Shown here piece by piece: positions 47,474-56,357 of a DNA stretch of 64,000 nucleotides. Under the pieces are notes generated by a model. The model searched no databases and was not told the origin of the DNA. It saw only the letters and a program-made list of their open reading frames with translations. The position numbers and the translations under genes are program-made. Source of the DNA: Flavobacterium gelidicaeli (GTDB taxonomy: Bacteria; Bacteroidota; Bacteroidia; Flavobacteriales; Flavobacteriaceae); contig NZ_JABSNK010000004.1 of the NCBI RefSeq assembly GCF_013294005.1, positions 62,001-126,000 on the forward strand, in the 5' to 3' direction. Numbering within the stretch: position 1 is the stretch's first letter; the number at the start of each line of letters is the position of its first letter.

Positions 47474-48652
47474 TTGGATTTAGTTTATATAACACTACTA
47501 GTGTTAATTGGTTATTTTATTCGTTTTCTTTTTTTTGATAAAGAACAAAAATACCACTTGAAGAATTTAAGGAATTTGTGGTCTTTCCATTTACTAACAA
47601 CTGTTGGTTTTTATCTCTTAACGAACAATGGAGGGGGAGATGCTTGGGGATATTGGACACTGGCAAGAAGAATGAATTTTAATGATTTTATAGTAAATAT
47701 TCAAACAGCAAAGGGAACTTATTTTATGCATGCCTTGAATTATTTTCCAGCAAATGTTTTGGATATGGATTTCTTTACTAATACCTTGTTGTTTTCCCTT
47801 TTGGGCTATATTGGGATTACTTTTTTTTATACAATATGTGAACAAGTTGTTCCTAATAATACTTATTATAGTAAATTTTGGCTTTTTCCATTGCTTTTTT
47901 TTATGCCCAACTTGCACTTTTGGTCTTCCGGTATTGGTAAGGATACTATACTTTTTATGTGTATTGGTATGTTTTGTTATGCCATGTTAAATGTAATAAA
48001 AAGGCTGCCATTATTAATATTGAGTTTATTAATTAGTTATTTAGTGCGTCCTCATATTGCATTATTTCTTGTGGTATCTTTTGGGATGGCTTATTTATTT
48101 TCTAACAAAGTGTCTGGTTTTAAACGTATTTTTTTTATGATCGTTTTATTAGGAGGCGGGATTGCGATACTTCCTAGTGTTATGGAATATGTGAAAATTG
48201 AAGAAATTTCTGCTGATTCTATTAGTAAGTACTCTGAATCCAAAGCGTTGGTTTTGAGTGGTAAAAACACAGGTTCGTCTGTAGATATAGCCTCTTATCC
48301 TTTACCATTAAAAATCTTTACTTTTTTATTCCGTCCTTTTTTCTTTGATATTAATGGTGTTCCGGCAATAATTGCGTCATTCGAAAATTTGGCTTTACTA
48401 TTACTAACAATAAAAGCATTTAAAAAAGACCGGATTGAAACTTTTAGGAAAGCCCCTTTCATTATCAAAGGACTTTTTATTTTCTTGCTAATAGGTACCT
48501 TAGCTTTTTCACAATCTTTAGGGAATGTGGGGATCATGATACGAATGCGAAACATGTTGTTACCGGGACTGTTAATTTATATTCTTTGGGCATTATCATA
48601 TCAAAAACAAAAGAAAAAAGCATTGCAAGTTTCAAAAGGCAATCTAATATAA
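47474..48652 (+). CDS. EpsG/Wzy-like polysaccharide polymerase
   Basis: 392-residue polytopic membrane protein with about ten helices. The loop NNGGGDAWGYWTLARRM, the FWSSGIGKDTILF segment and YLVRPHIALFLVVSFG are the pattern of EpsG-type polymerases. It would join flipped repeat units in the periplasm. The only plausible start is TTG at 47474, placing the first helix at the N-terminus; no ATG lies before the essential loop. Confidence 0.75.
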   Translation: MDLVYITLLVLIGYFIRFLFFDKEQKYHLKNLRNLWSFHLLTTVGFYLLTNNGGGDAWGYWTLARRMNFNDFIVNIQTAKGTYFMHALNYFPANVLDMDFFTNTLLFSLLGYIGITFFYTICEQVVPNNTYYSKFWLFPLLFFMPNLHFWSSGIGKDTILFMCIGMFCYAMLNVIKRLPLLILSLLISYLVRPHIALFLVVSFGMAYLFSNKVSGFKRIFFMIVLLGGGIAILPSVMEYVKIEEISADSISKYSESKALVLSGKNTGSSVDIASYPLPLKIFTFLFRPFFFDINGVPAIIASFENLALLLLTIKAFKKDRIETFRKAPFIIKGLFIFLLIGTLAFSQSLGNVGIMIRMRNMLLPGLLIYILWALSYQKQKKKALQVSKGNLI

Positions 48653-48661
48653 CATAGTATT

Positions 48662-49822
48662 ATGAAACGCCATAAACTCATACGCATTACTACGGTACCC
48701 ATTTCATTAAAAATTCTACTCAAAGGCCAGTTGCAATTCATGTCTCAGTATTTTGAAGTTATTGGAGTAGCGTCAAGTGGTCCAGATTTAGAGCAAGTAA
48801 AAAAGGAGGAGGGAATTACTGTGGTACCCATTGAAATGAGTCGAAAAATAACTCCTATAAAAGATTTAATTTCGGTTTATCAGTTGTATTCTTTGTTTAA
48901 AAAAACAAAGCCATTTATTGTTCATACCCATACTCCAAAAGCCGGTATTGTAGGAATGCTAGCGGCTAAACTCGCTAAAGTACCGCACCGCTTGCATACT
49001 GTCGCGGGATTACCATTAATGGAGGCTATAGGTTTTAAAAGAAAAATTTTAGATGCTGTAGAAAAGCTAACGTATGCTTGTGCAACGAAGGTATATCCAA
49101 ATTCTAAAGGCTTGAATGATTTTATTATTGAAGAAAAATTAACAACTCCACATAAGTTAAAGGTGATTGCAAATGGTAGTTCTAATGGAATTAATACGAC
49201 ACTTTATTCAAAAAATGACTTAGTTATGCAGCGTCAAACGGTGTTGCTGAACGAGTTAAATTTAGCAACTACTGATTTTGTTTTTATTTTTGTAGGTAGG
49301 TTAGTTAAGGACAAAGGAATCAATGAGCTGGTAGCTGCTTTTACAAAATTAGCATTAAATTATAGCAATGCTAAATTACTATTGGTTGGTCCTTTTGAAG
49401 ATGAATTAGACCCTTTGTCTGCAGATACTGTAGCGCAAATTGAAAATAATGTCAATATAATTAACGTTGGGTTTCAATCAGATGTTCGTCCCTATTTTGC
49501 TTTAGCGCATTGTTTGGTTTTTCCTAGTTATCGCGAAGGATTTCCTAATGTAGTACTGCAAGCAGGAGCGATGGGTTTACCCAGTATCGTCTCGAATATT
49601 AATGGCTGTGACGAAATTATTATTGAAGGTAAAAACGGGATTATTATTCCGGTAAAAAGTACGCAAGCAATACATGATGCAATGCAAAGAATGATTTCTG
49701 AAGTTGCTTTTTGGCAAGAGTTAAAAAATAATGCGAGGGCTATGATTGTGTCTCGATACGAGCAAGAAGTTGTTTGGCAAGCAATGCTATCAGAATATAA
49801 AAAATTAGAGGAAAATGTATAG
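48662..49822 (+). CDS. family 4 glycosyltransferase (PglA-like position)
   Basis: 386-residue GT-B protein. N-terminal motifs are KPFIVHTHTPKAGIVGMLAA and HRLHTVAGLP. C-terminal motifs are FIFVGRLVKDKGINELVAAF and SYREGFPNVVLQAGAMGLP. It immediately precedes, and overlaps by 8 bases, the PglC-like transferase, so it probably adds the second sugar to the lipid-linked first sugar, as PglA does in Campylobacter. Confidence 0.85.
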   Translation: MKRHKLIRITTVPISLKILLKGQLQFMSQYFEVIGVASSGPDLEQVKKEEGITVVPIEMSRKITPIKDLISVYQLYSLFKKTKPFIVHTHTPKAGIVGMLAAKLAKVPHRLHTVAGLPLMEAIGFKRKILDAVEKLTYACATKVYPNSKGLNDFIIEEKLTTPHKLKVIANGSSNGINTTLYSKNDLVMQRQTVLLNELNLATTDFVFIFVGRLVKDKGINELVAAFTKLALNYSNAKLLLVGPFEDELDPLSADTVAQIENNVNIINVGFQSDVRPYFALAHCLVFPSYREGFPNVVLQAGAMGLPSIVSNINGCDEIIIEGKNGIIIPVKSTQAIHDAMQRMISEVAFWQELKNNARAMIVSRYEQEVVWQAMLSEYKKLEENV

Positions 49823-50417
49823 CCTATTTATAAAACGCTTTGTTGATTTTACTGCCTCTTTACTTGGTCTTATTGTATTAAGTCCTATTTTTTTATTGGT
49901 GACTATTGGATTGTTTTTTGCCAATCAAGGCAAGCCTTTTTTCTTTCAGTTGCGTCCAGGAAAAAAGGGAACGATTTTTAAAATCATCAAATTCAAAACG
50001 ATGAATGATAAAAAAGATAGTACTGGCAATTTACTGTCTGACGCACACCGATTAACTAAAATAGGAAGCTTTGTTCGTAAAACTTCTCTAGACGAAATTC
50101 CGCAATTAATCAATGTTATTAAGGGAGACATGAGTTTAATTGGGCCTAGACCCTTATTAGTTCAGTATCTGGATTTATATTCGGATTTTCAAAATAGAAG
50201 ACATGAAGTCAAGCCAGGAATAACTGGATGGGCGCAAGTAAATGGAAGAAATGCTATATCATGGGATAAAAAATTTGAGCTTGATGTTTGGTATGTAGAT
50301 CATATTTCTTTTGTATTAGATGTGAAAATTATACTTAAAACAGTCCAAAAAGTAGTGAAAAGTGAAGGTATTAATGCGGCTGATGCAGCGACAATTGAAC
50401 CTTTTAATGGAAAATAA
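49815..50417 (+). CDS. pglC: initiating phosphoglycosyl transferase (PglC-like)
   Basis: 200-residue monotopic phosphoglycosyl transferase that moves a phospho-sugar onto undecaprenyl phosphate. One re-entrant hydrophobic helix (about 10-33) precedes FQLRPGKKGTIFKIIKFKTM. The catalytic Asp93-Glu94 pair lies in SLDEIPQLINVIKGDMSLIG, and GPRPLL follows. The absence of the N-terminal membrane domain of WbaP and the neighbouring PglD/PglE genes point to a diacetyl-bacillosamine-type substrate. Confidence 0.88.
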   Translation: MYSLFIKRFVDFTASLLGLIVLSPIFLLVTIGLFFANQGKPFFFQLRPGKKGTIFKIIKFKTMNDKKDSTGNLLSDAHRLTKIGSFVRKTSLDEIPQLINVIKGDMSLIGPRPLLVQYLDLYSDFQNRRHEVKPGITGWAQVNGRNAISWDKKFELDVWYVDHISFVLDVKIILKTVQKVVKSEGINAADAATIEPFNGK

Positions 50418-51033
50418 AATTTATTTATACGGCGCTAGTGGACATTGCAAAGTGGTAATGACTATTTTGTTAGCCAATCAAGAAAAGATTACTGCTATTA
50501 TTGATGACAATCCTAAAACTAAAGAATTGTTAGCCGTTCCAGTAATTCATTCCACAGAATTTGTTGCTGAGAATAATCAAAAACTAATCGTATCTATAGG
50601 CAATAACGAGATACGAAAGAAAATAGTAAATAAAATTAAGGGTAATTTTCATACTGCGATACACCCAAAAGCAATTGTATCTTTGTTTTCAAAAGTAAAG
50701 GAAGGATCAATGGTGATGGCTGGAGCAATAATCAATGTGGATGCGGTGGTTGGTAAGCACTGTATTGTAAACACTGGAGCTATTATAGAGCATGATTGTG
50801 TCATTGAAGATTACGTGCACCTTTCTCCAAACGCTACCCTTAGTGGTAACGTAGTAGTGAAAGAGGGTGCTCACATAGGTGTAGGAGCCTGTGTAATTCA
50901 AGGAGTTACTATTGGGAAATGGGCAATAATAGGTGCCGGTACAGTAATAATAAGAGATGTCCCAGATTATGCAGTAGTTGTAGGGAATCCAGGTAGAGTG
51001 ATAAAAAGTAAAAAGATAATAGATAATGAATAA
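50407..51033 (+). CDS. pglD: UDP-4-amino-sugar acetyltransferase (PglD-like)
   Basis: 208-residue NeuD/PglD-family enzyme: Rossmann-like N-terminus IYLYGASGHCKVVMTILLA and a left-handed beta-helix with the catalytic His in GAIIEHDCVIEDYVHLSP. An upstream in-frame start at 50362 would add 15 residues out of the previous gene. The ATG at 50407, which overlaps the pglC stop by 11 bases, gives the usual N-terminus. It likely completes UDP-diNAc-bacillosamine. Confidence 0.85.
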   Translation: MENKIYLYGASGHCKVVMTILLANQEKITAIIDDNPKTKELLAVPVIHSTEFVAENNQKLIVSIGNNEIRKKIVNKIKGNFHTAIHPKAIVSLFSKVKEGSMVMAGAIINVDAVVGKHCIVNTGAIIEHDCVIEDYVHLSPNATLSGNVVVKEGAHIGVGACVIQGVTIGKWAIIGAGTVIIRDVPDYAVVVGNPGRVIKSKKIIDNE

Positions 51034-52174
51034 TTCAAAAATTTGGCTTTCTTCTCCGCACATGGGAGGAAGTGAGCAAAAATTTGTCCAAGAAGCTTTT
51101 GATACCAATTGGGTAGCTCCATTAGGACCTAACGTAAATGGGTTAGAGAAAGATTTAGAAAACTACTTAGGTAGCGATTGTTATGTGGGTGCATTGAGTT
51201 CCGGTACGGCAGCCATACATTTAGGACTTATTTTACTAGGAGTTCAAGCTGGTGATGAAGTAATTTGTCAAAGCATGACGTTTTCAGCATCTGCTAACCC
51301 AATACGCTACCTTGGGGCAGTGCCTATTTTTATTGATAGTGAAAAAGAGACTTGGAATCTTTGTCCTGTAGCATTAGAGGAAGCTATTGTAGATAGAATT
51401 GCCAAAGGTAAAAAACCTAAAGCGATTATTGCAGTACATTTATACGGTGTTCCTTATAAAATTGATGAAATTACAGCAATTGGAGTGCGTTATGAAATTC
51501 CTATTTTAGAAGATAGTGCCGAAGCTTTAGGAAGTAGTTATAAAGGACAGCAATGTGGTACTTTTGGTACTATAGGCGTATTGTCATTTAATGGAAATAA
51601 GATCATTACTACTTCTGGAGGAGGAGCAATAGTTACAAAAACAAAAGAATTAAAAGAAAAAGCAATTTTTCTAGCAACACAAGCTAGAGATAATGCACCA
51701 CATTATCAGCATAGTGAAGTGGGGTATAACTATAGAATGAGTAATATATGTGCCGGTATTGGGCGCGGACAAATGGAAGTTTTAGATGCGCATGTAAATT
51801 TAAGAAGAGCTATGAATTCCTTTTATAAGGATTTATTTAATACTTATGACGGTATAACTGTTTTTACTACTCCTAATGAGGACTACTTTTCAAATTCCTG
51901 GTTGAGTGCCATTTTGATAGATTCTGATAAAACAAATGGTTTAACTGCTGATAAAATTAGAGCAGCCTTAGATGCGGCCAATATAGAGTCTCGTCCATTG
52001 TGGAAACCGATGCATTTGCAACCTATTTTTAAAGAGTATCCTTATTATGGAAACGAAGTAGCGCAAACACTATTTGAAACAGGCTTGTGTTTGCCTTCTG
52101 GGTCAAACCTATCTGATGAAGAACGCAATAGAATAAAAACAGTATTTTTAAACCTACTGACCAAGACCAATTAG
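51026..52174 (+). CDS. pglE: UDP-4-keto-sugar aminotransferase (PglE-like)
   Basis: 382-residue DegT/DnrJ/EryC1 PLP enzyme. It begins KIWLSSPHMGGSEQKFVQEA and has ILEDSAEALGSSYKGQQCGT and the PLP lysine in LSFNGNKIITTSGGG. Overlaps pglD by eight bases. The 4-keto substrate would come from the PglF-like dehydratase encoded 8 kb downstream. Followed by tandem hairpins, so the transcript may end here. Confidence 0.87.
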   Translation: MNNSKIWLSSPHMGGSEQKFVQEAFDTNWVAPLGPNVNGLEKDLENYLGSDCYVGALSSGTAAIHLGLILLGVQAGDEVICQSMTFSASANPIRYLGAVPIFIDSEKETWNLCPVALEEAIVDRIAKGKKPKAIIAVHLYGVPYKIDEITAIGVRYEIPILEDSAEALGSSYKGQQCGTFGTIGVLSFNGNKIITTSGGGAIVTKTKELKEKAIFLATQARDNAPHYQHSEVGYNYRMSNICAGIGRGQMEVLDAHVNLRRAMNSFYKDLFNTYDGITVFTTPNEDYFSNSWLSAILIDSDKTNGLTADKIRAALDAANIESRPLWKPMHLQPIFKEYPYYGNEVAQTLFETGLCLPSGSNLSDEERNRIKTVFLNLLTKTN

Positions 52175-52225
52175 TAAGCTTGAAATACAATCGAGCTTAC
52201 TTCCTAATGCAATTGCTTTAGGAAG
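52174..52225 (+). promoter_or_regulatory. tandem hairpins after pglE
   Basis: GTAAGCT (52174-52180) pairs with AGCTTAC (52194-52200). Directly abutting, CTTCCTAA (52200-52207) pairs with TTAGGAAG (52218-52225). No T-run follows, so termination is uncertain; stabilisation or processing of the 3' end is possible. Confidence 0.4.
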
Positions 52226-52345
52226 CGCTAAGCTTGTTTAAAGATTAAATAATTAGTGTTAAGTGGGTTGAGGTACAATTAAACAACTTTAATTTTAAAG
52301 TTTATATATCTATTTTAATTACACTTTAATTCACAGCGAATTTCC

Positions 52346-52353
52346 TATATTTG
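52346..52353 (+). promoter_or_regulatory. promoter -7 element of the second wza
   Basis: TATATTTG matches TAnnTTTG, 20 bases before the ATG at 52374. The -33 region has TTTA rather than TTTG at about the right distance. It implies that the second export pair is a separate transcription unit. Confidence 0.5.
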
Positions 52354-52373
52354 CACCCTAAAAATAAAAAAAA

Positions 52374-53138
52374 ATGAGAAATTTTTTTAAAATAAAAAGA
52401 GTAATTCCGTTATTGTCAATCCTATTGTTGGTTTCTTGTATTCCTAAAAAAGATATGATTTATTATCAAGATATTGCTAGTGTAGCAAAACAGAATCCAA
52501 ACTCGTATGAAATAAAAATCCAGCCAGATGATTTATTATCGATAAATGTATCTGCCGAAGATCCAGAAATATCTGCTCCTTTTAATTTGAATCCGCAAAA
52601 TGTAGTGGGACAAAGTGCAAATGTACAAACTAATACTACTTCTTACCTTGTTGATGCAAGTGGTTGTATCGATTTTCCGGTGTTAGGGAAACTAAAGTTA
52701 GCAGGATTGACTCGCACCGAAGTGCTAAGTTTACTTCAAACTAGAGTAGGGAACTACATAAAGCAACCTATTATAACGGTGAGATTACTCAACTTTAAAG
52801 TGAGTGTTCAAGGTGAAGTAAATGCACCAGGTACGTATAGTGTAACATCGGATCGATTTACACTAATTGAAGCATTAGCTAAATCAGGTGATTTAACTAG
52901 TTTGGCTAACAGGAAAAACGTGATGATAATTAGAGAGAATGACGGTGTTAAAAGTATTGAAAAAATAGATCTTACCAAGGCAGACTTTATCAATTCACCT
53001 TATTATTACTTAGCTCAAAATGACGTGATTTATGTAGAACCAGGATATACGGTTATGAATCCTAACCTTCGTTCATTTACAACTATCGCTTCATTATTAA
53101 TTTCAGTTACAACGTTCATTATTGCTATTGCAAAATAA
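52374..53138 (+). CDS. Wza-like polysaccharide export lipoprotein (second copy)
   Basis: 254 residues with a lipobox ending VSCIP (Cys22), a Poly_export domain (IKIQPDDLLSINVSAEDPEI) and an SLBB domain (FKVSVQGEVNAPGTYSV). A C-terminal hydrophobic segment (FTTIASLLISVTTFIIAI) completes it. Same layout as the copy at 20649 but clearly diverged (for example KKDMIYYQ against TQDLIYLQ after the lipid cysteine). Own promoter, followed six bases later by its wzc partner. Confidence 0.9.
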   Translation: MRNFFKIKRVIPLLSILLLVSCIPKKDMIYYQDIASVAKQNPNSYEIKIQPDDLLSINVSAEDPEISAPFNLNPQNVVGQSANVQTNTTSYLVDASGCIDFPVLGKLKLAGLTRTEVLSLLQTRVGNYIKQPIITVRLLNFKVSVQGEVNAPGTYSVTSDRFTLIEALAKSGDLTSLANRKNVMIIRENDGVKSIEKIDLTKADFINSPYYYLAQNDVIYVEPGYTVMNPNLRSFTTIASLLISVTTFIIAIAK

Positions 53139-53144
53139 TTACTT

Positions 53145-55493
53145 ATGGAAAATCAACTTTCAAATGAAGATGTAGAAAAAAATTTCGATCTTAAAATGGA
53201 GATTAATAAATATACAATACACTGGAAATGGTTTGTATTGTGCTTATTGATCACTTTTTTTGCGGTCTATTTAAAATTAAGATACACCAAGCCTTTATAT
53301 AAAGCTGCTACTACAATACTAATTAAAGATAATAGTAAAAGTGGAGGCTTGTCAGAACTAGCAGCTTTTTCTGATTTGGCTGGAGGTAGTAGTTCTAAAA
53401 ATATTGACAACGAAATCCAAATATTAAAATCCAGAACCTTAATTGAAAGCACGGTTAAGAAGCTAGGGTTAAATGTGAATTTAGTTGCTAAAGGAAATGT
53501 TATTGATAGTGAACTCTATTTAGGCGCTCCTATACAAGTGCAATTTTTAAATCCATCTGTTGGTTTTTATGAAAAGGCTATGGCTTTTAATTACCAAGAA
53601 TTAGCAGGAGGTAAATTTATGTTGTCAGGGGATTTTGGGTTAGTAAATAAAAATCAAAAGGCTTTTTTTTATGATAAACCCATTGCTACTGAATTTGGCG
53701 ATTTAATGATCTCTAAAAACGAAAGAAGAAATAACAATGTTTTGTCAGATTTGACTATAGTTGTTACTCCATTAGAAAATGTTGTAGAAAATTATAAAAA
53801 CATATTAGAGGTCGCTCCGCTATCTGGAGGAAATGCAATTGTTGCTTTGAGTTTTACTGATGCAATACCACAACGAGCAGAATCTTTTTTAAATGCGTTG
53901 GTTCAGAATTATAATGATAATGGGATTTTAGATAAAAGCTATATATCTCAAAACACCTCAAAATTTATAGCCAATAGACTGGCTTTAATTAATAATGAAT
54001 TAGATGGTGTTGAGCAAAATGTAGAGAGTTTTAAGAGAAATAATAAACTTATTGATTTAGTTACGGAGTCTGGACTCTACGTTAATGGAGCTGATGAATT
54101 TAGTAAGAAAGTAGTTGAAGCCGAAACACAGCTTAGTATCATGTCTTCAATGGCAGACTTTTTAAGTAAGAGTAAGCCATCAGACTTATTACCAACTAAT
54201 ATTTTTTCAGGAACTACTGCCGCTTCAAGCGCTATAGATGAATACAATAAGTTAGTGCTAGATAGAAATAGGATTTTAAAATCGGCTACAGAAACAAATC
54301 CTACAGTTGTTAAATTAAATCAACAATTGACTTCATTAAAATCGACTATTAATACGAGTTTAAATAGAGAGAAAAACACCCTTACTATTCAAAAAAAGAA
54401 TTTAGAAGAGAGTGAAGGTCTTTTTAATAAAAAAATAGGAAAAGCACCTACACAAGAAAGACAATTTAGAATTCTTGATCGCCAACAAAAAGTAAAAGAA
54501 GGCTTGTATTTGTATCTTTTGCAAAAGCGTGAAGAAACGGCTATTTTATTGTCCTCAACAGAGCCAACAGTGAAGGTGATTGATGCTGCACTAGCCTCAA
54601 AATCGCCAGTATCTCCTAATAGGAAAGCATATTACTTAGGTGCTTTATTGATCGGGTTGTTGATTCCTTTTGGGATTATCTTTTTGTTAGACTTTTTAGA
54701 TACTAAAATTAAAAGTCGTTTTGATATTGAAACAAAGACAAAAATACCATTTATAGGAGATGTTCCATCCTCAGAAAGTGCTAATGAAATTATTGCAACA
54801 GAGAGTAGAACCAGTTCAGCGGAGGCATTACGTATTATTAGGACGAATCTAGAATTTATGTTGACAAAAGTTCCTGAAGGTAGGGCTAAAACTATTTTCT
54901 TGACGTCTACTTTTCCTAAAGAAGGAAAAACGTTTGTATCGGTAAATCTTGCTGCAACTTTTGCTTTGTCAGGAAAAAGAGTATTATTGATAGGGATGGA
55001 CATTAGAAATCCAAAATTAGATGAGTATTTGACGGTACCAGATCGTGGAGTAACCAATTATTTATCGTCTAATGACTTAAATATTGAGGATTTAATAGTA
55101 AAATATCCAGGGTATGAGGACTTCTATATTTTACCTGCAGGTGTGATACCGCCAAATCCAGCGGAATTATTAATGGGTAAAAAGGTGGATACCTTATTTA
55201 ACGAACTGAAAGATAAATACGATTATATTATCGTAGATACGGCTCCAGTGAGTTTAGTGACTGATACGCTATTAATAGCGAAGCATGCTGATTGCTTTAT
55301 TTATGTAGCTCGTGCTAACTATTTAGAAAAAAGGATGTTAAGTATTCCTAGTGCATTATATAAAGACGGTAAATTACCTAATATGTGTATGCTACTAAAT
55401 GATACTGATTCTACTAAAGGTTATGGTTATGGTTATGGCTACGGAGTTGAAGTGATTGTAGAGCCATGGTATAAAAAATTATGGAAAAAATAA
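53145..55493 (+). CDS. Wzc-like co-polymerase / tyrosine autokinase (second copy)
   Basis: 782-residue chain-length regulator with BY-kinase. The first helix lies near residues 27-45. A GNVR-type region and the second helix at about 500-520 follow. Kinase motifs are Walker A TSTFPKEGKTFVSV (from about 587), Walker A' LLIGMDIRNPKLDEYL and Walker B YIIVDTAPVSLV. The tyrosine tail is short (GYGYGYGYGVEV) compared with the first copy. It ends at a strong terminator. Confidence 0.92.
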   Translation: MENQLSNEDVEKNFDLKMEINKYTIHWKWFVLCLLITFFAVYLKLRYTKPLYKAATTILIKDNSKSGGLSELAAFSDLAGGSSSKNIDNEIQILKSRTLIESTVKKLGLNVNLVAKGNVIDSELYLGAPIQVQFLNPSVGFYEKAMAFNYQELAGGKFMLSGDFGLVNKNQKAFFYDKPIATEFGDLMISKNERRNNNVLSDLTIVVTPLENVVENYKNILEVAPLSGGNAIVALSFTDAIPQRAESFLNALVQNYNDNGILDKSYISQNTSKFIANRLALINNELDGVEQNVESFKRNNKLIDLVTESGLYVNGADEFSKKVVEAETQLSIMSSMADFLSKSKPSDLLPTNIFSGTTAASSAIDEYNKLVLDRNRILKSATETNPTVVKLNQQLTSLKSTINTSLNREKNTLTIQKKNLEESEGLFNKKIGKAPTQERQFRILDRQQKVKEGLYLYLLQKREETAILLSSTEPTVKVIDAALASKSPVSPNRKAYYLGALLIGLLIPFGIIFLLDFLDTKIKSRFDIETKTKIPFIGDVPSSESANEIIATESRTSSAEALRIIRTNLEFMLTKVPEGRAKTIFLTSTFPKEGKTFVSVNLAATFALSGKRVLLIGMDIRNPKLDEYLTVPDRGVTNYLSSNDLNIEDLIVKYPGYEDFYILPAGVIPPNPAELLMGKKVDTLFNELKDKYDYIIVDTAPVSLVTDTLLIAKHADCFIYVARANYLEKRMLSIPSALYKDGKLPNMCMLLNDTDSTKGYGYGYGYGVEVIVEPWYKKLWKK

Positions 55494-55515
55494 GCAGGTT
55501 AATATAAACGGTTAT

Positions 55516-55553
55516 AAAAGTTCATATAGAAATACTCTATATGAACTTTTTTT
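55516..55553 (+). terminator. intrinsic terminator after the second wzc
   Basis: A perfect 15-bp inverted repeat, 55516-55530 against 55536-55550, has core GTTCATATAGA/TCTATATGAAC and a five-base loop, ending in a T-run. Confidence 0.9.
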
Positions 55554-55716
55554 GAAAAAGAAGAAAAATAATTTTGTAGAAAGTAATATTGATGTGATGT
55601 TGTCTAAATTTTTTTAGCAATGGTAAAGCGCATTATGATTTTAATGAAAATACAGTCGTAACTAAATAGGATTGCAATAAAAAACAAACTACATAATAAC
55701 TAAAAATGAGTATACT

Positions 55717-56265
55717 ATGACTATTGAAAAAACACCTATTGAAGATTTAGTAATTATAACAGCGAATGTTTTTAATGACGAAAGAGGTTATTTTTTTGAA
55801 GCTTACAATAAAGCAAAGTTTAATGACAATGGGATTATGTATGCATTTATCCAAGACAATCAATCCTTTTCTAAAAGAGGAGTAATAAGAGGGTTGCACT
55901 TACAAGCAAATCCGTATGCACAGGCTAAGTTGGTTCGCGTATTAGAAGGAGAAATTCTAGATGTAGCAGTAGATTTACGAAAGGATTCGGCTACTTATGG
56001 GCAGCATTTTTCTGTGGTTTTGAGTGCAGATAATAAAAAACAATTGATGGTTCCTCCTGGTTTTGCTCACGGTTTTTCAGTTTTGAGTGCTACGGCTTCA
56101 GTAATGTACAAAGTAGATCAGGTATATGATAAAGAAAGTGAAAAAGGAATTCGCTATGATGATGCAACGTTAAATATTGATTGGCAATTACGTCCTGAGG
56201 AGATTATTGTATCAGAGAAGGATTTAATATTGCCAGGTTTTAAAGATGTTGATTGGGGATTTTAA
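55717..56265 (+). CDS. rfbC: dTDP-4-dehydrorhamnose 3,5-epimerase
   Basis: Third step of dTDP-L-rhamnose synthesis, 182-residue cupin. Motifs are FNDERGYFFEAYNKAKF, GVIRGLHLQ with the catalytic His, RVLEGEILDVAVDLRKDS and VPPGFAHGFSVLS. First gene of the rhamnose set, after a terminator and a 223-base spacer without a clear promoter motif. Confidence 0.95.
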   Translation: MTIEKTPIEDLVIITANVFNDERGYFFEAYNKAKFNDNGIMYAFIQDNQSFSKRGVIRGLHLQANPYAQAKLVRVLEGEILDVAVDLRKDSATYGQHFSVVLSADNKKQLMVPPGFAHGFSVLSATASVMYKVDQVYDKESEKGIRYDDATLNIDWQLRPEEIIVSEKDLILPGFKDVDWGF

Positions 56266-56357
56266 TAATAAAAATGTAATGTACTGCGTTTTGATATTTT
56301 AGGGTTTCAATTTTTAAATTGGATTTAATTTTCATTGGCATTAGCTTAAAAATACAA

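Noticed and set aside
47754..47990. Hydrophobic 78-codon plus-strand frame inside the polymerase gene
   Set aside because: Off-frame shadow of a membrane protein, which is U-rich in several frames; no start context or family.
50707..51108. 133-codon minus-strand frame across pglD and pglE
   Set aside because: Antisense to two recognised genes with tyrosine- and serine-rich composition typical of a reverse-strand shadow.
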